Source: Thermoflexus hugenholtzii JAD2
GTDB taxonomy: Bacteria > Chloroflexota > Dehalococcoidia > UBA2979
Assembly (NCBI GenBank): GCA_945889565.1
Contig: CAMDBZ010000044.1
Location: forward strand, 1 to 9,530
Length of the DNA stretch: 9,530 nt
Direction of reading: 5' to 3'
Below the pieces are notes generated by a model, which ran no database searches, was not told the DNA's origin, and saw only the letters and a program-made list of their open reading frames with translations. Below, piece after piece: positions 1 through 6,742 of the stretch. A program made the translations under genes and the position numbers. Within the stretch, counting starts at the first letter, position 1. The number at the start of each line of letters is the position of its first letter.

Positions 1-75
1 CTCCCCACGCCGTTCACGCTCCAACCGCTGACCGAGGTGCTCGCGGCGCTGCTCGCCGCGCGCGACCCCGCCTAG
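1..75 (+). CDS. 3' end of a CDS, possibly a receiver (CheY-like) domain protein
   Basis: Reading from base 1, the frame stays open for 24 codons and stops at TAG (73-75). The fragment begins LPTPF and continues with leucines spaced like an amphipathic helix (TEVLAALL). This fits the end of response-regulator receiver domains, where the pattern is L-x-K-P-F-x4-L-x3-L-x2-L-L (last beta strand and helix alpha-5). The conserved Lys is Thr here, so if this is a receiver domain it is atypical. It does not look like the C-terminus of hook protein FlgE (usually QRAYQANARxI...), which often sits just upstream of flbD. With only 24 residues the family call is tentative. That an open frame ends here is more secure than what it encodes. 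Confidence 0.4.
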   Translation, partial: LPTPFTLQPLTEVLAALLAARDPA

Positions 76-254
76 CGCACGCGCGCGTCTCTCGCCGTCC
101 CCGCCATCACGCTCGCGCACACCGTGCGGGCCGGCACGCCGTCCGCTACGGGCGATCCCCACGCGCCGCGCGGGCCCGCCCCGATACGGACGCCGCCGTT
201 CCTGACGAACAATGGCCCTCGCACGGCGCAGCACGCGCCGAACGGAGGCCCGCG
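76..254 (+). promoter_or_regulatory. Intergenic leader of the flagellar operon; likely promoter region, no box recognised
   Basis: This 179-base gap is the only non-coding stretch longer than 30 bases in the window, so it is the natural place for a promoter driving swrD through flhA. I found no convincing sigma-28 pair (TAAA, about 15 bases, GCCGATAA). CCGATA occurs at 181-186 but has no TAAA at the right distance upstream. There is no clear -35/-10 pair of the housekeeping type either. Two small inverted repeats are visible: CGTGC/GCACG (123-127 and 134-138) and GTTC/GAAC (198-201 and 207-210). Neither is followed by a T run. The cluster could also be read through from the upstream gene. Confidence 0.3.
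244..248 (+). promoter_or_regulatory. Ribosome binding site of swrD
   Basis: GGAGG lies 6 bases before the GTG at 255. It fixes this GTG as the start of swrD, which has no nearby in-frame ATG, and the resulting N-terminus matches the family. Confidence 0.75.
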
Positions 255-482
255 GTGATCCTGCTCACACGACTCGACAACCGCGAGTTCTGGGTGAACG
301 CCGAGTACATCCAGAGCGTGGAGAGCCGCCCGGACACGCACCTCGTGCTCATCAACGGCCACTCCTACATCGTGCGCGAGCCCGACCGCGAAGTCGTGGC
401 GCGCATCATGGAGTACCGCAAGCAGGCCTACGCCCCCGGCACCATCGCCGCGCAGCACTACCTGCGTGTGATCGAGGAGTAG
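255..482 (+). CDS. swrD: SwrD/FlbD family small flagellar motor-power protein
   Basis: A 75-residue protein of the FlbD/SwrD family, which is found almost always beside motA/motB or fliL in flagellar operons. In Bacillus subtilis, SwrD raises motor power and is needed for swarming. It is unrelated to the Caulobacter transcription factor also called FlbD. Family hallmarks are visible: the N-terminal ILLTRLDN, then FWVNAEYI, then SRPDTHLVLINGHSYIV and an EVVARIMEYR helix (about residues 49-58). The protein is hydrophilic, with no membrane segment or signal peptide, so it is probably cytoplasmic. Translation starts at GTG behind a clear GGAGG. The stop is 7 bases before motA, and the end of the gene carries the motA ribosome binding site (GAGGAG, 474-479). 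The family call is firm. The molecular mechanism of the family is not well understood. Confidence 0.9.
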   Translation: MILLTRLDNREFWVNAEYIQSVESRPDTHLVLINGHSYIVREPDREVVARIMEYRKQAYAPGTIAAQHYLRVIEE

Positions 483-489
483 GGGCCGC

Positions 490-1293
490 ATGGACCTCGC
501 CACGATCCTCGGCCTGATCGTCGCCGCGATCGGCATCCTCGGTGGCTTCACCATCGAAGGCGGCTCCATCGGCGGGCTGATCAACATCCCCGGCTTCATG
601 ATCGTGATCGTCGGCACTATGGGCGCCGTCATGGTCGCTTTCCCGCTCGAGTACATCATCGGCATGCCCAAGGTCGCCATGGCCACGATCTTCACCAAGG
701 TCACCGTGCACGCCCACCACATGGCGGACGAACTCGTGAAGATGGCCGACCGCGCACGCCGCGAAGGCCTGCTCTCGCTCGAAGACGACGCGCAGAACAT
801 CAAGGACGACTTCGCCAAGAAGGCCTTGATGCTGATGATCGATGGCACGGACCCGGACGCGCTGCGCTCGATCATGGAGATCGACATCGACGGGCTCGCG
901 CAGCGCCACCGCGAGAACGCGCGCGTCTTCGAGGCCGCCGGCGGCTTCGCACCGACACTCGGCGTGCTCGGCGCTGTGCTGGGCCTGATCACCGTGCTCT
1001 CGCATCTCGACAAGCCCGAGGACCTTGGGCACGGCATCGCCACCGCGTTCGTCGCCACCTTCTACGGCGTGGGCATCGCGAACATCGTCTTCCTGCCGCT
1101 CGGCGAGAAGCTCAAGGTGCGCTCCGCCGAGGAGCGCATGGTGCGCGAGATGATCCTCGAGGGTATCCTCGCCATCCAGGCCGGTGACAACCCGCGCATC
1201 GTGCGCGAGAAGCTCGATTCCTTCCTCGCCCCCGGCAAGCGCTCCAAGCGCGACGACGGCGCCGCCGCCGAAGCGCCACGGGCCGCCGCATGA
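490..1293 (+). CDS. motA: Flagellar motor stator protein MotA
   Basis: A 267-residue MotA, the membrane stator subunit that forms the ion channel with MotB and pushes on FliG in the rotor. There are four hydrophobic segments, at about 2-22, 34-52, 149-171 and 180-203, with a large cytoplasmic loop between the second and third. The residues that contact FliG charges in E. coli MotA, Arg90 and Glu98, fall at exactly the same numbers here (RREGLLSLE, 90-98). The two channel prolines are present as P155 (FAPTLGVLG) and P203 (FLPLGEKLK). The signature GHGIATAFVATFYGVG and the cytoplasmic ILAIQAGDNPR motif are intact. The tail (about 249-267) is charged, then Ala-rich. ATG at 490 lies 7 bases after swrD, and the stop overlaps the motB start as ATGA. 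Sequence alone does not settle whether it uses protons or sodium. Confidence 0.97.
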   Translation: MDLATILGLIVAAIGILGGFTIEGGSIGGLINIPGFMIVIVGTMGAVMVAFPLEYIIGMPKVAMATIFTKVTVHAHHMADELVKMADRARREGLLSLEDDAQNIKDDFAKKALMLMIDGTDPDALRSIMEIDIDGLAQRHRENARVFEAAGGFAPTLGVLGAVLGLITVLSHLDKPEDLGHGIATAFVATFYGVGIANIVFLPLGEKLKVRSAEERMVREMILEGILAIQAGDNPRIVREKLDSFLAPGKRSKRDDGAAAEAPRAAA

Positions 1294-2081
1294 GCCGCAA
1301 AGCCGCACCCGCCGCCGAAGCCGCGAACCACGAGCGCTGGGTCCTGTCCTACGCCGACCTGATCACGCTGCTGCTCGGCTTCTTCATCATCCTGTACGCC
1401 ACCTCCAAGTCGGACGCGGACAAGTTCAAGCTGTTCGCCGTCGGCCTGAGCGAGGCCTTCAACGTCGACGTGCGCCAGGGCGTGCCCGGCGGCAGCCCCG
1501 TCTTCGACGGCGGGCGCGGCCTGCTCCCCGGCCCGGTGAACACCGGCACCATCGACCGCGACCTCGAGGTGATCAGCGCCGCCGTGCGCACCCGCGCCGA
1601 AGCCGCCGGCGTCGGCGGCCAGCTCGTCGTCGCGCGGGAGGAAGACCACCTCGTCATCCGCCTCGCCGACAACCTCGTCTTCCCCTCGGCGAGTGCCGAC
1701 ATCCGCCCCGAGGCGCTGCGCCTGCTCGACGTCGCCGCCTCCGTGCTCAACGAGGTGCCACACCCGATCCGCGTCGAGGGCCACACCGACAACGTCCCCG
1801 TCGTCACGGACCGCTATCCCACCAACTGGGAGCTCTCCGCCGCCCGCGCCACGGCCGTGCTGCGCACCCTCATCGAGCGCGGCGCCGTGCAGCCCCAGCG
1901 CCTCTCCGCCGCCGGCTACGGCGAGTACCACCCGCTCTCCGCGAACACCACCCCCGAAGGCCGCGCCCTGAACCGTCGCGCCGACATCGTGCTGCTGTAC
2001 CCCAACGCGCCCGTCGCCACCCCGGCGAGCGCTCCAACCCGCCCCGCGTCCACGCCGGCCCCTGCCGGCGGCGCGCACTGA
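1290..2081 (+). CDS. motB: Flagellar motor stator protein MotB
   Basis: A 263-residue MotB, the stator subunit that anchors MotA to peptidoglycan. A short cytoplasmic N-terminus is followed by one membrane helix (about 18-37) in the motif SYADLITLLLGFF. Asp23 is the conserved ion-carrying aspartate. The stretch just after the helix (about 40-60) is the plug position, followed by a Gly/Pro linker (64-84). The OmpA-like peptidoglycan-binding domain covers about 121-237, with VEGHTDN (162-168), NWELSAARA (179-187), GYGEYHP and NRRADIVLL. The last 27 or so residues form a Pro/Ala/Thr tail. The ATG overlaps the motA stop by 4 bases. I see no good ribosome binding site ahead of it, so translation is probably coupled to motA, which would help hold the MotA:MotB ratio. 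Confidence 0.97.
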   Translation: MSRKAAPAAEAANHERWVLSYADLITLLLGFFIILYATSKSDADKFKLFAVGLSEAFNVDVRQGVPGGSPVFDGGRGLLPGPVNTGTIDRDLEVISAAVRTRAEAAGVGGQLVVAREEDHLVIRLADNLVFPSASADIRPEALRLLDVAASVLNEVPHPIRVEGHTDNVPVVTDRYPTNWELSAARATAVLRTLIERGAVQPQRLSAAGYGEYHPLSANTTPEGRALNRRADIVLLYPNAPVATPASAPTRPASTPAPAGGAH

Positions 2082-2084
2082 GCC

Positions 2085-2090
2085 GGAGGA
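2085..2090 (+). promoter_or_regulatory. Ribosome binding site of fliL
   Basis: GGAGGA sits 5 bases before the GTG at 2096 and selects it as the fliL start. The reading frame is open for hundreds of bases farther upstream, but only as an out-of-frame shadow of motB. Confidence 0.75.
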
Positions 2091-2095
2091 ATCGC

Positions 2096-2596
2096 GTGAA
2101 GAAGAAGCTGATCATCGTGGGCGCGCCCGTCGCCTTGCTCGCCATCGGCGCCGCGCTCTACTTCTTCATGTTCCGCGGCTCCGGCTCGAGCGCCGCCGCG
2201 CTCGTCGAGCCCACCCCGGTGGCGTTCGAGGGCCGCCTCGGCCCGCACATCACGCTCAAAGAGCGCGTGTTCAACCTCGCGAACGGCGAGGGCGGCGACA
2301 AGCACTTCGTGAAGCTTGGCGTCGTGATCGAGTTCGAGACCACGGATCCGAAGTGGCTGAAGCTCAGCGGCGAGCCGCTCGTGCTCGCGCTCGAGGAGTT
2401 CGACCACGAGATCGGCAGTGGCCGCCAGCTGATCGAGGACGCGATCACGAACATCGTGTCCGGCCGTCACGTCGAGGAGCTCTCCACCGTCGAAGGCAAG
2501 GACGCGCTGCGCGCGGAGATCCTCGCCGCCATAGCGGAGCTCGTGCACGAGCCCGTCGTGCACCGCGTGCTCTTCACGAACTTCATCACCGACTAA
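2096..2596 (+). CDS. fliL: Flagellar basal body-associated protein FliL
   Basis: A 166-residue FliL, an inner-membrane protein that surrounds the stator and supports torque, especially under load. The start is GTG, giving KKKLIIVG, a positively charged N-terminus running straight into one membrane helix (about 5-26). A short linker and a periplasmic domain follow. Family features are LGPHITLKERVFNLAN (the conserved early strand), FVKLGVVIEFET, a DAITNIVSGR helix and the C-terminal VLFTNFITD, which matches the usual ...V.FT.F ending. Length is close to the family norm. The gene lies 14 bases after motB and 27 bases before fliM. Its place next to motA/motB fits a role in the stator complex. Confidence 0.93.
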   Translation: MKKKLIIVGAPVALLAIGAALYFFMFRGSGSSAAALVEPTPVAFEGRLGPHITLKERVFNLANGEGGDKHFVKLGVVIEFETTDPKWLKLSGEPLVLALEEFDHEIGSGRQLIEDAITNIVSGRHVEELSTVEGKDALRAEILAAIAELVHEPVVHRVLFTNFITD

Positions 2597-2623
2597 GCAG
2601 TCCGCGCAGCTGGAGCGAACGTC

Positions 2624-3784
2624 ATGGCCGAATCTCGCGCGCTGTCCCAGTGGGAGATCGACGCGCTGCTCAACCAGATCCCCGAGGGCGGCCCCGCCCC
2701 CGGGGCCGAGGACGAAGCGGCCGCCGCTCCCTCCTCCGTCATCCGCGACCGGGGCCTCTCCCGCGTCATCAAGGGCTACGACTTCCGCCGCCCGGACAAG
2801 TTCTCCAAGGAGCAGTGGCACACGCTGCAGACCATGCACGACGCCTTCGCACGGCTGATCGGCGTGCAGTTCTCGTCGCGCTTGCGCACGCTCGTCAGCG
2901 TGCGGCTGTCGAGCATCGACCAGGGCCTGTACGAGGAATGGCAGGCGCAGCTGCCCAGCCAGACCACCTGCTACGTGCTCTCCGTCCCGCCGCTCGACGG
3001 CAACATCGTCGTCGAGTTCAACCACGATGTCGCGTCTGAGGTGATCGACCGCCTGCTGGGCGGCGCCGCCGTCATGCCCGTGCAGCCGCACGACCTCTCC
3101 GATATCGAGCTCGCCGTGCTGCGCGGTTTCGGCCGGCCGATCGCCGTTGGCGTGCGCGAGATGTGGGCCAACCTCCAGCCCGTCGAGCCTGAGCTTCAGG
3201 ATCTCGGCATGGACGCCAACCTGATCCAGATCGCACACGCGAGCGACGTCGTCGTCACCGCGTTCTTCGAGGTGAGCCTCGGCGCGCGCCTCGGCGCCAT
3301 GTCCGTGTGCACGCCGTACACCGTGCTGGAGCAGGTCGCCTCGCGGCTCTCCGCGCAGGTCTGGCTCGCCGCCGGTCAGCAGACGCGCAGCGACGACGGC
3401 ACCCGCCGCCAGATGCGCGCCCTGCTCGGCACCGCGTCGCTCGAGCTCGCCGTCGAGCTCGGCGCCGCCGAGGTCCCCGCTCGCGCCGTCGCGGAGCTGA
3501 AGCTCGGCGACACGATCTGCCTCGACGCCCGTGTCGATCGCCCGCTGCCCGTGCTCATCGGCGGCGAGCGCCGCTTCGACGCGCGCCCCGGGATGCTTGG
3601 CAACCGCGTGGCCGTCCGCGTCAGCGATGTCGCCCCGCAGCCCGGCGCGCGCTTCGCCGCCGACACCGCCGCCGACACCGCTGCGCACGGCGCCGCCGAC
3701 CCGATGGGCGCGCCGGCCGCAGCCGAGCCGTCCCCCTCGAACGTCACCCCGCTACGAGCCCAGGAGGTCACCGGTGCCGCTTAG
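2624..3784 (+). CDS. fliM: Flagellar motor switch protein FliM
   Basis: A 386-residue FliM, the C-ring subunit that binds CheY-P and passes the signal to FliG. The N-terminal CheY-P-binding peptide is clear ([12 protein letters not shown], residues 7-18). The middle CheC-like domain starts with [14 protein letters not shown] (51-64) and continues through the [14 protein letters not shown] region. Where the family has the FliG-contact loop GGxG, this protein reads GGAA (146-149). The C-terminal FliN-like (SpoA) domain starts near residue 267 ([14 protein letters not shown]) and ends near 340. About 45 extra residues follow: four Ala-Ala-Asp-Thr-like repeats and an NVTPLR motif (373-378). GGAG at 2612-2615 precedes the ATG by 8 bases. 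The last 11 bases overlap the start of fliN, and the fliN ribosome binding site lies inside fliM. Confidence 0.96.
   Translation: MAESRALSQWEIDALLNQIPEGGPAPGAEDEAAAAPSSVIRDRGLSRVIKGYDFRRPDKFSKEQWHTLQTMHDAFARLIGVQFSSRLRTLVSVRLSSIDQGLYEEWQAQLPSQTTCYVLSVPPLDGNIVVEFNHDVASEVIDRLLGGAAVMPVQPHDLSDIELAVLRGFGRPIAVGVREMWANLQPVEPELQDLGMDANLIQIAHASDVVVTAFFEVSLGARLGAMSVCTPYTVLEQVASRLSAQVWLAAGQQTRSDDGTRRQMRALLGTASLELAVELGAAEVPARAVAELKLGDTICLDARVDRPLPVLIGGERRFDARPGMLGNRVAVRVSDVAPQPGARFAADTAADTAAHGAADPMGAPAAAEPSPSNVTPLRAQEVTGAA
3656..3703 (+). repeat. Four tandem 12-base units in the fliM tail (AADT-like tetrapeptides)
   Basis: The unit GCCGCCGACACC occurs twice perfectly (3656-3667 and 3668-3679). Two diverged copies follow, giving protein repeats [16 protein letters not shown] at FliM residues 345-360. 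The array lies in frame in the linker after the SpoA domain. Repeat slippage would change only linker length. Confidence 0.7.
3762..3767 (+). promoter_or_regulatory. Ribosome binding site of fliN, inside fliM
   Basis: AGGAGG lies 6 bases before the GTG at 3774. It decides the fliN start, because the frame is open far upstream and no in-frame ATG occurs near the true N-terminus. As a result, fliN begins 11 bases before fliM ends. Confidence 0.8.
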
Positions 3785-4895
3785 CGATCAGGACATCCAG
3801 GCGCTGCGCGACCTCTTCGGCGCCGACGCCGACGCCCTCGTCGGCCTCGGCGCGCGCGCCGCCGACACCCTGCGGGCCGGCCTCGAAGGTGTCGTCGCGC
3901 GCGCCGGCGACGTGCAGGCGCAGTCGATCACGCTCGCCGAGTACGCCGAGCTCGCCGCTGCCTTCGCGGACACCGCACACGTGGGCCTCGAGCTGCGCGT
4001 CGCGCTGCCGGACGGCAACACCGCGCCGCTTGTCGTGCTCGTCCCTACCGCGGACGCGGGCGGCGCCTTCATGCTCGACATGTCGCCGGAGCAGATGGCC
4101 GACGAGACGTTCGCCGCCGCGCAGCTCGAGATCGTCGCCGCCGGCGTGCGCGAGCTGCTGGACCTGGGCGGGCTGTCGCTCTTCGTCGGCGCGCTCGCCG
4201 GTGCGGAGGCCACGCTCGTCGCCGCGCGCCTGGACGACATCGCCACCACGCTCCTCGGCGTCGAGGCCGCCGCCGAGGGCATGCCGGCCGTCCGCGTCGA
4301 CGCGACCGTCGCCTTCGGCGACGCGGGCGAGACGCGCTTCACGGCGGTGCTCCCGGCCGGCCTGCTCGTGCGCCTCGTCGGCAAGCTCGCCGAAGACGCG
4401 TCCGCGCCCGCCGCCGCCGTCCCTGAACCCTTCGATCTGCCCGCGTTCGGCGACGCCGACGCGCTGGACGCTAGCTTCGACACGCCAGTTCCGCCCGCAG
4501 CCAACGTCTCGCCGCTGCGCCCGGACATCGCGCCGCCCCCGCCGCCATCGATGTTCGCCGCAGCCGACGACGTGCCCGTGCACCCGGTGCGCTTCCCCCC
4601 GCTCGGCGCGGCGCTCAACGTGCCGCCCGCCTCGCAGCAGTTCGACCTGATCATGGACGTGCCCCTGCGCGTAACCGTCGAGCTCGGCCGCAGCAGCATG
4701 ACCGTCGACGAAGTGCTCGCGCTCGGCCCCGGCTCCGTGATCGAGCTCAACAAGCTCGCCGGCGAACCCGTCGACATCCTCGTCAACGACCGCCTGATCG
4801 CCCACGGCGAAGTCGTGGTCGTCGACGAGAACTTCGGCGTGCGTGTCACGGAGATCGTCTCGCCGCGTGCGCGCGCGAACGCCGCCGCCCGATGA
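3774..4895 (+). CDS. fliN: Flagellar motor switch protein FliN, long FliY-like form
   Basis: A 373-residue C-ring protein, much longer than a plain FliN (about 100-140 residues) and laid out like FliY. Residues 3-11 (LSDQDIQAL) resemble the CheY-P-binding peptide of FliM/FliY (LSQxEIDALL). Residues about 17-205 look like a diverged CheC-type domain. Both expected phosphatase sites appear degraded: D20-x3-G24-x2-A27 with Q50 in place of Pro, and A115-x3-E119-x2-A122. An Ala/Pro linker (about 210-289) contains NVSPLR (244-249). The C-terminal FliN domain (290-365) is canonical: [14 protein letters not shown], then [24 protein letters not shown] and a [17 protein letters not shown] ending. The GTG start is set by AGGAGG, and the stop overlaps fliO as ATGA. 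The C-terminal call is firm. The CheC-like call rests on alignment by eye. Confidence 0.92.
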   Translation: MPLSDQDIQALRDLFGADADALVGLGARAADTLRAGLEGVVARAGDVQAQSITLAEYAELAAAFADTAHVGLELRVALPDGNTAPLVVLVPTADAGGAFMLDMSPEQMADETFAAAQLEIVAAGVRELLDLGGLSLFVGALAGAEATLVAARLDDIATTLLGVEAAAEGMPAVRVDATVAFGDAGETRFTAVLPAGLLVRLVGKLAEDASAPAAAVPEPFDLPAFGDADALDASFDTPVPPAANVSPLRPDIAPPPPPSMFAAADDVPVHPVRFPPLGAALNVPPASQQFDLIMDVPLRVTVELGRSSMTVDEVLALGPGSVIELNKLAGEPVDILVNDRLIAHGEVVVVDENFGVRVTEIVSPRARANAAAR

Positions 4896-5680
4896 GCGCC
4901 GTCCTCACGCGCACACGTGCCCGCGCGGCCGCGAGCGTGCTCGCCACGGCGCTCACGCTCGCACCGAGCGTCGCGCACGGCGCCGAGCCGACCGGCGTGG
5001 GCAGCGGACTGCCTGACTTCAGCGGCGGCGACTGGTTCGGGCTGGTGCTGCGCCTCGGCCTCGTGCTCGTCGCGGTCTGGGGCGGTGTCTCCGCGATGCG
5101 CTGGTACGTGCGTCGGACGCAGGGCGGCGGCACGGGCCGCGCCCCCGCGCGGCAGCTGCAGCTGCTGGAGACGCGCGTGCTCGGCCCCAACCGCTCGCTG
5201 CAGCTCGTGCGCCTCGGCGATCACGCGGTCCTGCTCGGCGTCACGCCTGAGCGCATCAACGCACTGATCGCCATCGACGACGCCGAGGAAGTCGCGCGCA
5301 TCGTCGCCGAGGCTGAGCTCACGCGGCCGCGGCCGCTCGGCGCCTTCCTGGGCGGCACGCTCGCCGCGCGCCTCCCGCGCGCGCCGCGACCGGACACCGT
5401 CGTCGCGATCATCGGCCGCGCCTTCCAGCGCCGCCGCCCGGACCTCGCCGCCGCCCGCGCCGCCGCCCGCGCCCCAATCGGCGACTCGCGCCCCGACCCG
5501 CGTCCCGCGCAGCGCGCCCCCGCGCGCGTCGCACCTGCCGCGCCCTCGCGCACCGCCGCCCCCGCGCCGGCGCCGAGCGCCGCGCAGCGGCTGCAGGCCG
5601 CGCAGGGCTACACGCGCACCGATCGCATCGCCGAGCTACAGCGCGCGATCGCCGCTGCACGCGGACAGGACCAGCAGTGA
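4892..5680 (+). CDS. fliO: Flagellar biosynthesis protein FliO
   Basis: A 262-residue FliO (FliO/FliZ family), a membrane protein that helps FliP assemble during construction of the export gate. An Arg-rich N-terminus and Ala/Leu core form a likely signal sequence, with possible cleavage after A28-H29-G30. A single membrane helix lies at about 48-69. The FliO domain follows at about 87-130 ([23 protein letters not shown], then [13 protein letters not shown]). The remainder is a low-complexity Ala/Arg/Pro region (about 185-235) ending in a charged helix ([13 protein letters not shown]). The ATG overlaps the fliN stop by 4 bases with no evident ribosome binding site, which suggests coupled translation. 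FliO is poorly conserved, but the position between fliN and fliP and the domain pattern support the call. Confidence 0.88.
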   Translation: MSAVLTRTRARAAASVLATALTLAPSVAHGAEPTGVGSGLPDFSGGDWFGLVLRLGLVLVAVWGGVSAMRWYVRRTQGGGTGRAPARQLQLLETRVLGPNRSLQLVRLGDHAVLLGVTPERINALIAIDDAEEVARIVAEAELTRPRPLGAFLGGTLAARLPRAPRPDTVVAIIGRAFQRRRPDLAAARAAARAPIGDSRPDPRPAQRAPARVAPAAPSRTAAPAPAPSAAQRLQAAQGYTRTDRIAELQRAIAAARGQDQQ

Positions 5681-6453
5681 GCCGCCCCCGCCCCCGCCGC
5701 CTGCTGTCGACGCTGCCGCTGCTCGCGCTCCTGCTCGCGGTGGGCAGCGGCTGCGTGGCCGCCGACGGCACGGTCGGGCTCCCCGCGGGCGCCACGGCGC
5801 CCGTGGCTGGTCAGCCAGCCGCGGGCGGCGCCACCGGCGTCCAGCTGCTCGTGCTGCTCACGGTGCTCTCACTCGCACCCGCGCTGCTCGTCATGGTCAC
5901 GTCGTTCACGCGCATCGTGATCGTGCTCTCGCTCGTACGCAACGCCGTCGGCGTGCCGCAGCTGCCGCCGAACCAGGTGCTCATCGGCATCGCATTCCTG
6001 CTCACCGTGTTCGTGATGGCGCCCGTGTGGAAGACGGTCAACGAGCACGCGCTCCAGCCCTACCTCGCCGGCGAGCTCGACCAGGGCGCCGCCATCACGC
6101 AGGCCGAGGGCCCCATCCGCGAGTTCATGCTTGCGCAGACACGCGAGGCCGACCTCGAGCTCTTCGTGGGCCTGTCCTCCGAGGAGCGCCCCCAAACCGT
6201 CGTCGACGTGCCCACCTACGTCGTCATCCCGTCGTTCCTGCTGAGCGAGCTGAAGACCGCGTTCCAGATGGGCTTCATCGTCTTCGTGCCGTTCTTGATC
6301 ATCGACATCGTGGTGTCGGCCGCGCTGCTGTCCATGGGCATGATGATGCTGCCCCCCGCTGTCGTGTCGCTGCCGTTCAAGATCCTGCTGTTCGTCCTCG
6401 TCGACGGCTGGGGCCTGATTATCGGCTCGCTCGTCTCGAGCTTCTCCAAGTGA
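5677..6453 (+). CDS. fliP: Flagellar type III export gate protein FliP
   Basis: A 258-residue FliP, which forms the pentameric core of the export gate with FliQ and FliR. A cleavable-looking N-terminal signal (RPRPRR then a Leu-rich core) ends near residue 29. Hydrophobic segments with family signatures follow: LLTVLSLAPALLVMVTSFTRI, the loop RNAVGVPQLPPNQVLIGIAFLLT, and the C-terminal block PSFLLSELKTAFQMGF. The methionine gasket of the gate is present as M222-M224 in GMMMLPP, and the end VDGWGLIIGSLV is canonical. The GTG start overlaps the fliO stop as GTGA and has AGGA 6 bases upstream (5667-5670). Cys26 after the signal core gives a near miss to a lipobox (VGSGC). No key residue is missing. 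Confidence 0.97.
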   Translation: MSRPRPRRLLSTLPLLALLLAVGSGCVAADGTVGLPAGATAPVAGQPAAGGATGVQLLVLLTVLSLAPALLVMVTSFTRIVIVLSLVRNAVGVPQLPPNQVLIGIAFLLTVFVMAPVWKTVNEHALQPYLAGELDQGAAITQAEGPIREFMLAQTREADLELFVGLSSEERPQTVVDVPTYVVIPSFLLSELKTAFQMGFIVFVPFLIIDIVVSAALLSMGMMMLPPAVVSLPFKILLFVLVDGWGLIIGSLVSSFSK

Positions 6454-6472
6454 CCACCGAGGGAGGCACGCG

Positions 6473-6742
6473 ATGAGCGACGCAGCGGTCGCGGCCCTCG
6501 CGCAGGACGCGCTCATGACTGCGCTCTTGGTCGTCGGGCCGATCCTCGCCGTCAGCCTCGTGATCGGCCTGCTCGTATCCGTGTTCCAGGCGATGACGCA
6601 GGTGAACGAGGTCACCCTCACCTTCGTCCCGAAGATCCTCGGCGTGTTCGCCGTCTCGGCGCTGATGGGCCCCTGGATGATCGGCACGATGGTCGGCTAC
6701 ACGCAGCGCCTCTTCGCCACGCTGCCGGAGGTGGCGCGCTAG
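6473..6742 (+). CDS. fliQ: Flagellar type III export gate protein FliQ
   Basis: An 89-residue FliQ, the normal length. Four copies pack around the FliP-FliR core of the export gate. Two membrane helices are visible (about 15-37 and 52-75), joined by the conserved loop VFQAMTQVNEVTLTFVPKI (36-54). GGGAGG (6461-6466) stands 6 bases before the ATG, one of the stronger ribosome binding sites in the cluster, consistent with FliQ being needed in several copies per gate. The gene lies 19 bases after fliP. Its TAG stop shares one base with the fliR GTG start. Confidence 0.96.
   Translation: MSDAAVAALAQDALMTALLVVGPILAVSLVIGLLVSVFQAMTQVNEVTLTFVPKILGVFAVSALMGPWMIGTMVGYTQRLFATLPEVAR

Noticed and set aside
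1..75. C-terminus of hook protein FlgE
   Set aside because: The gene order suggested it, but the residues lack the QRAYQANARxI-type helix that ends FlgE.
123..138. CGTGC/GCACG hairpin as a terminator of the upstream gene
   Set aside because: The stem is only 5 pairs with an imperfect centre and no T tract follows. In such GC-rich DNA this is expected by chance.
178..188. CCGATA as a sigma-28 -10 box
   Set aside because: Only six of eight bases fit GCCGATAA, and the bases about 15 upstream are ACGC rather than TAAA.
212..517. A 101-codon plus-strand frame starting at ATG 212
   Set aside because: It overlaps swrD out of frame, has Arg/Ala/His-rich composition without a motif, and has no ribosome binding site.
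1184..2095. Upstream extension of the fliL frame into motB
   Set aside because: The extension is Arg/Pro/His-rich shadow sequence. The fliL start is set by GGAGGA at 2085-2090 and by the family-like N-terminus at GTG 2096.
1916..3688. A 590-codon minus-strand frame opposite motB, fliL and fliM
   Set aside because: Same cause: stop codons are rare in the complement of very GC-rich coding sequence. It has no domain and crosses real gene boundaries.
3788..5224. A 478-codon minus-strand frame opposite fliN and fliO
   Set aside because: Antisense shadow with Ser/Ala/Arg-rich composition and no motif. The plus strand holds canonical FliN and FliO domains.
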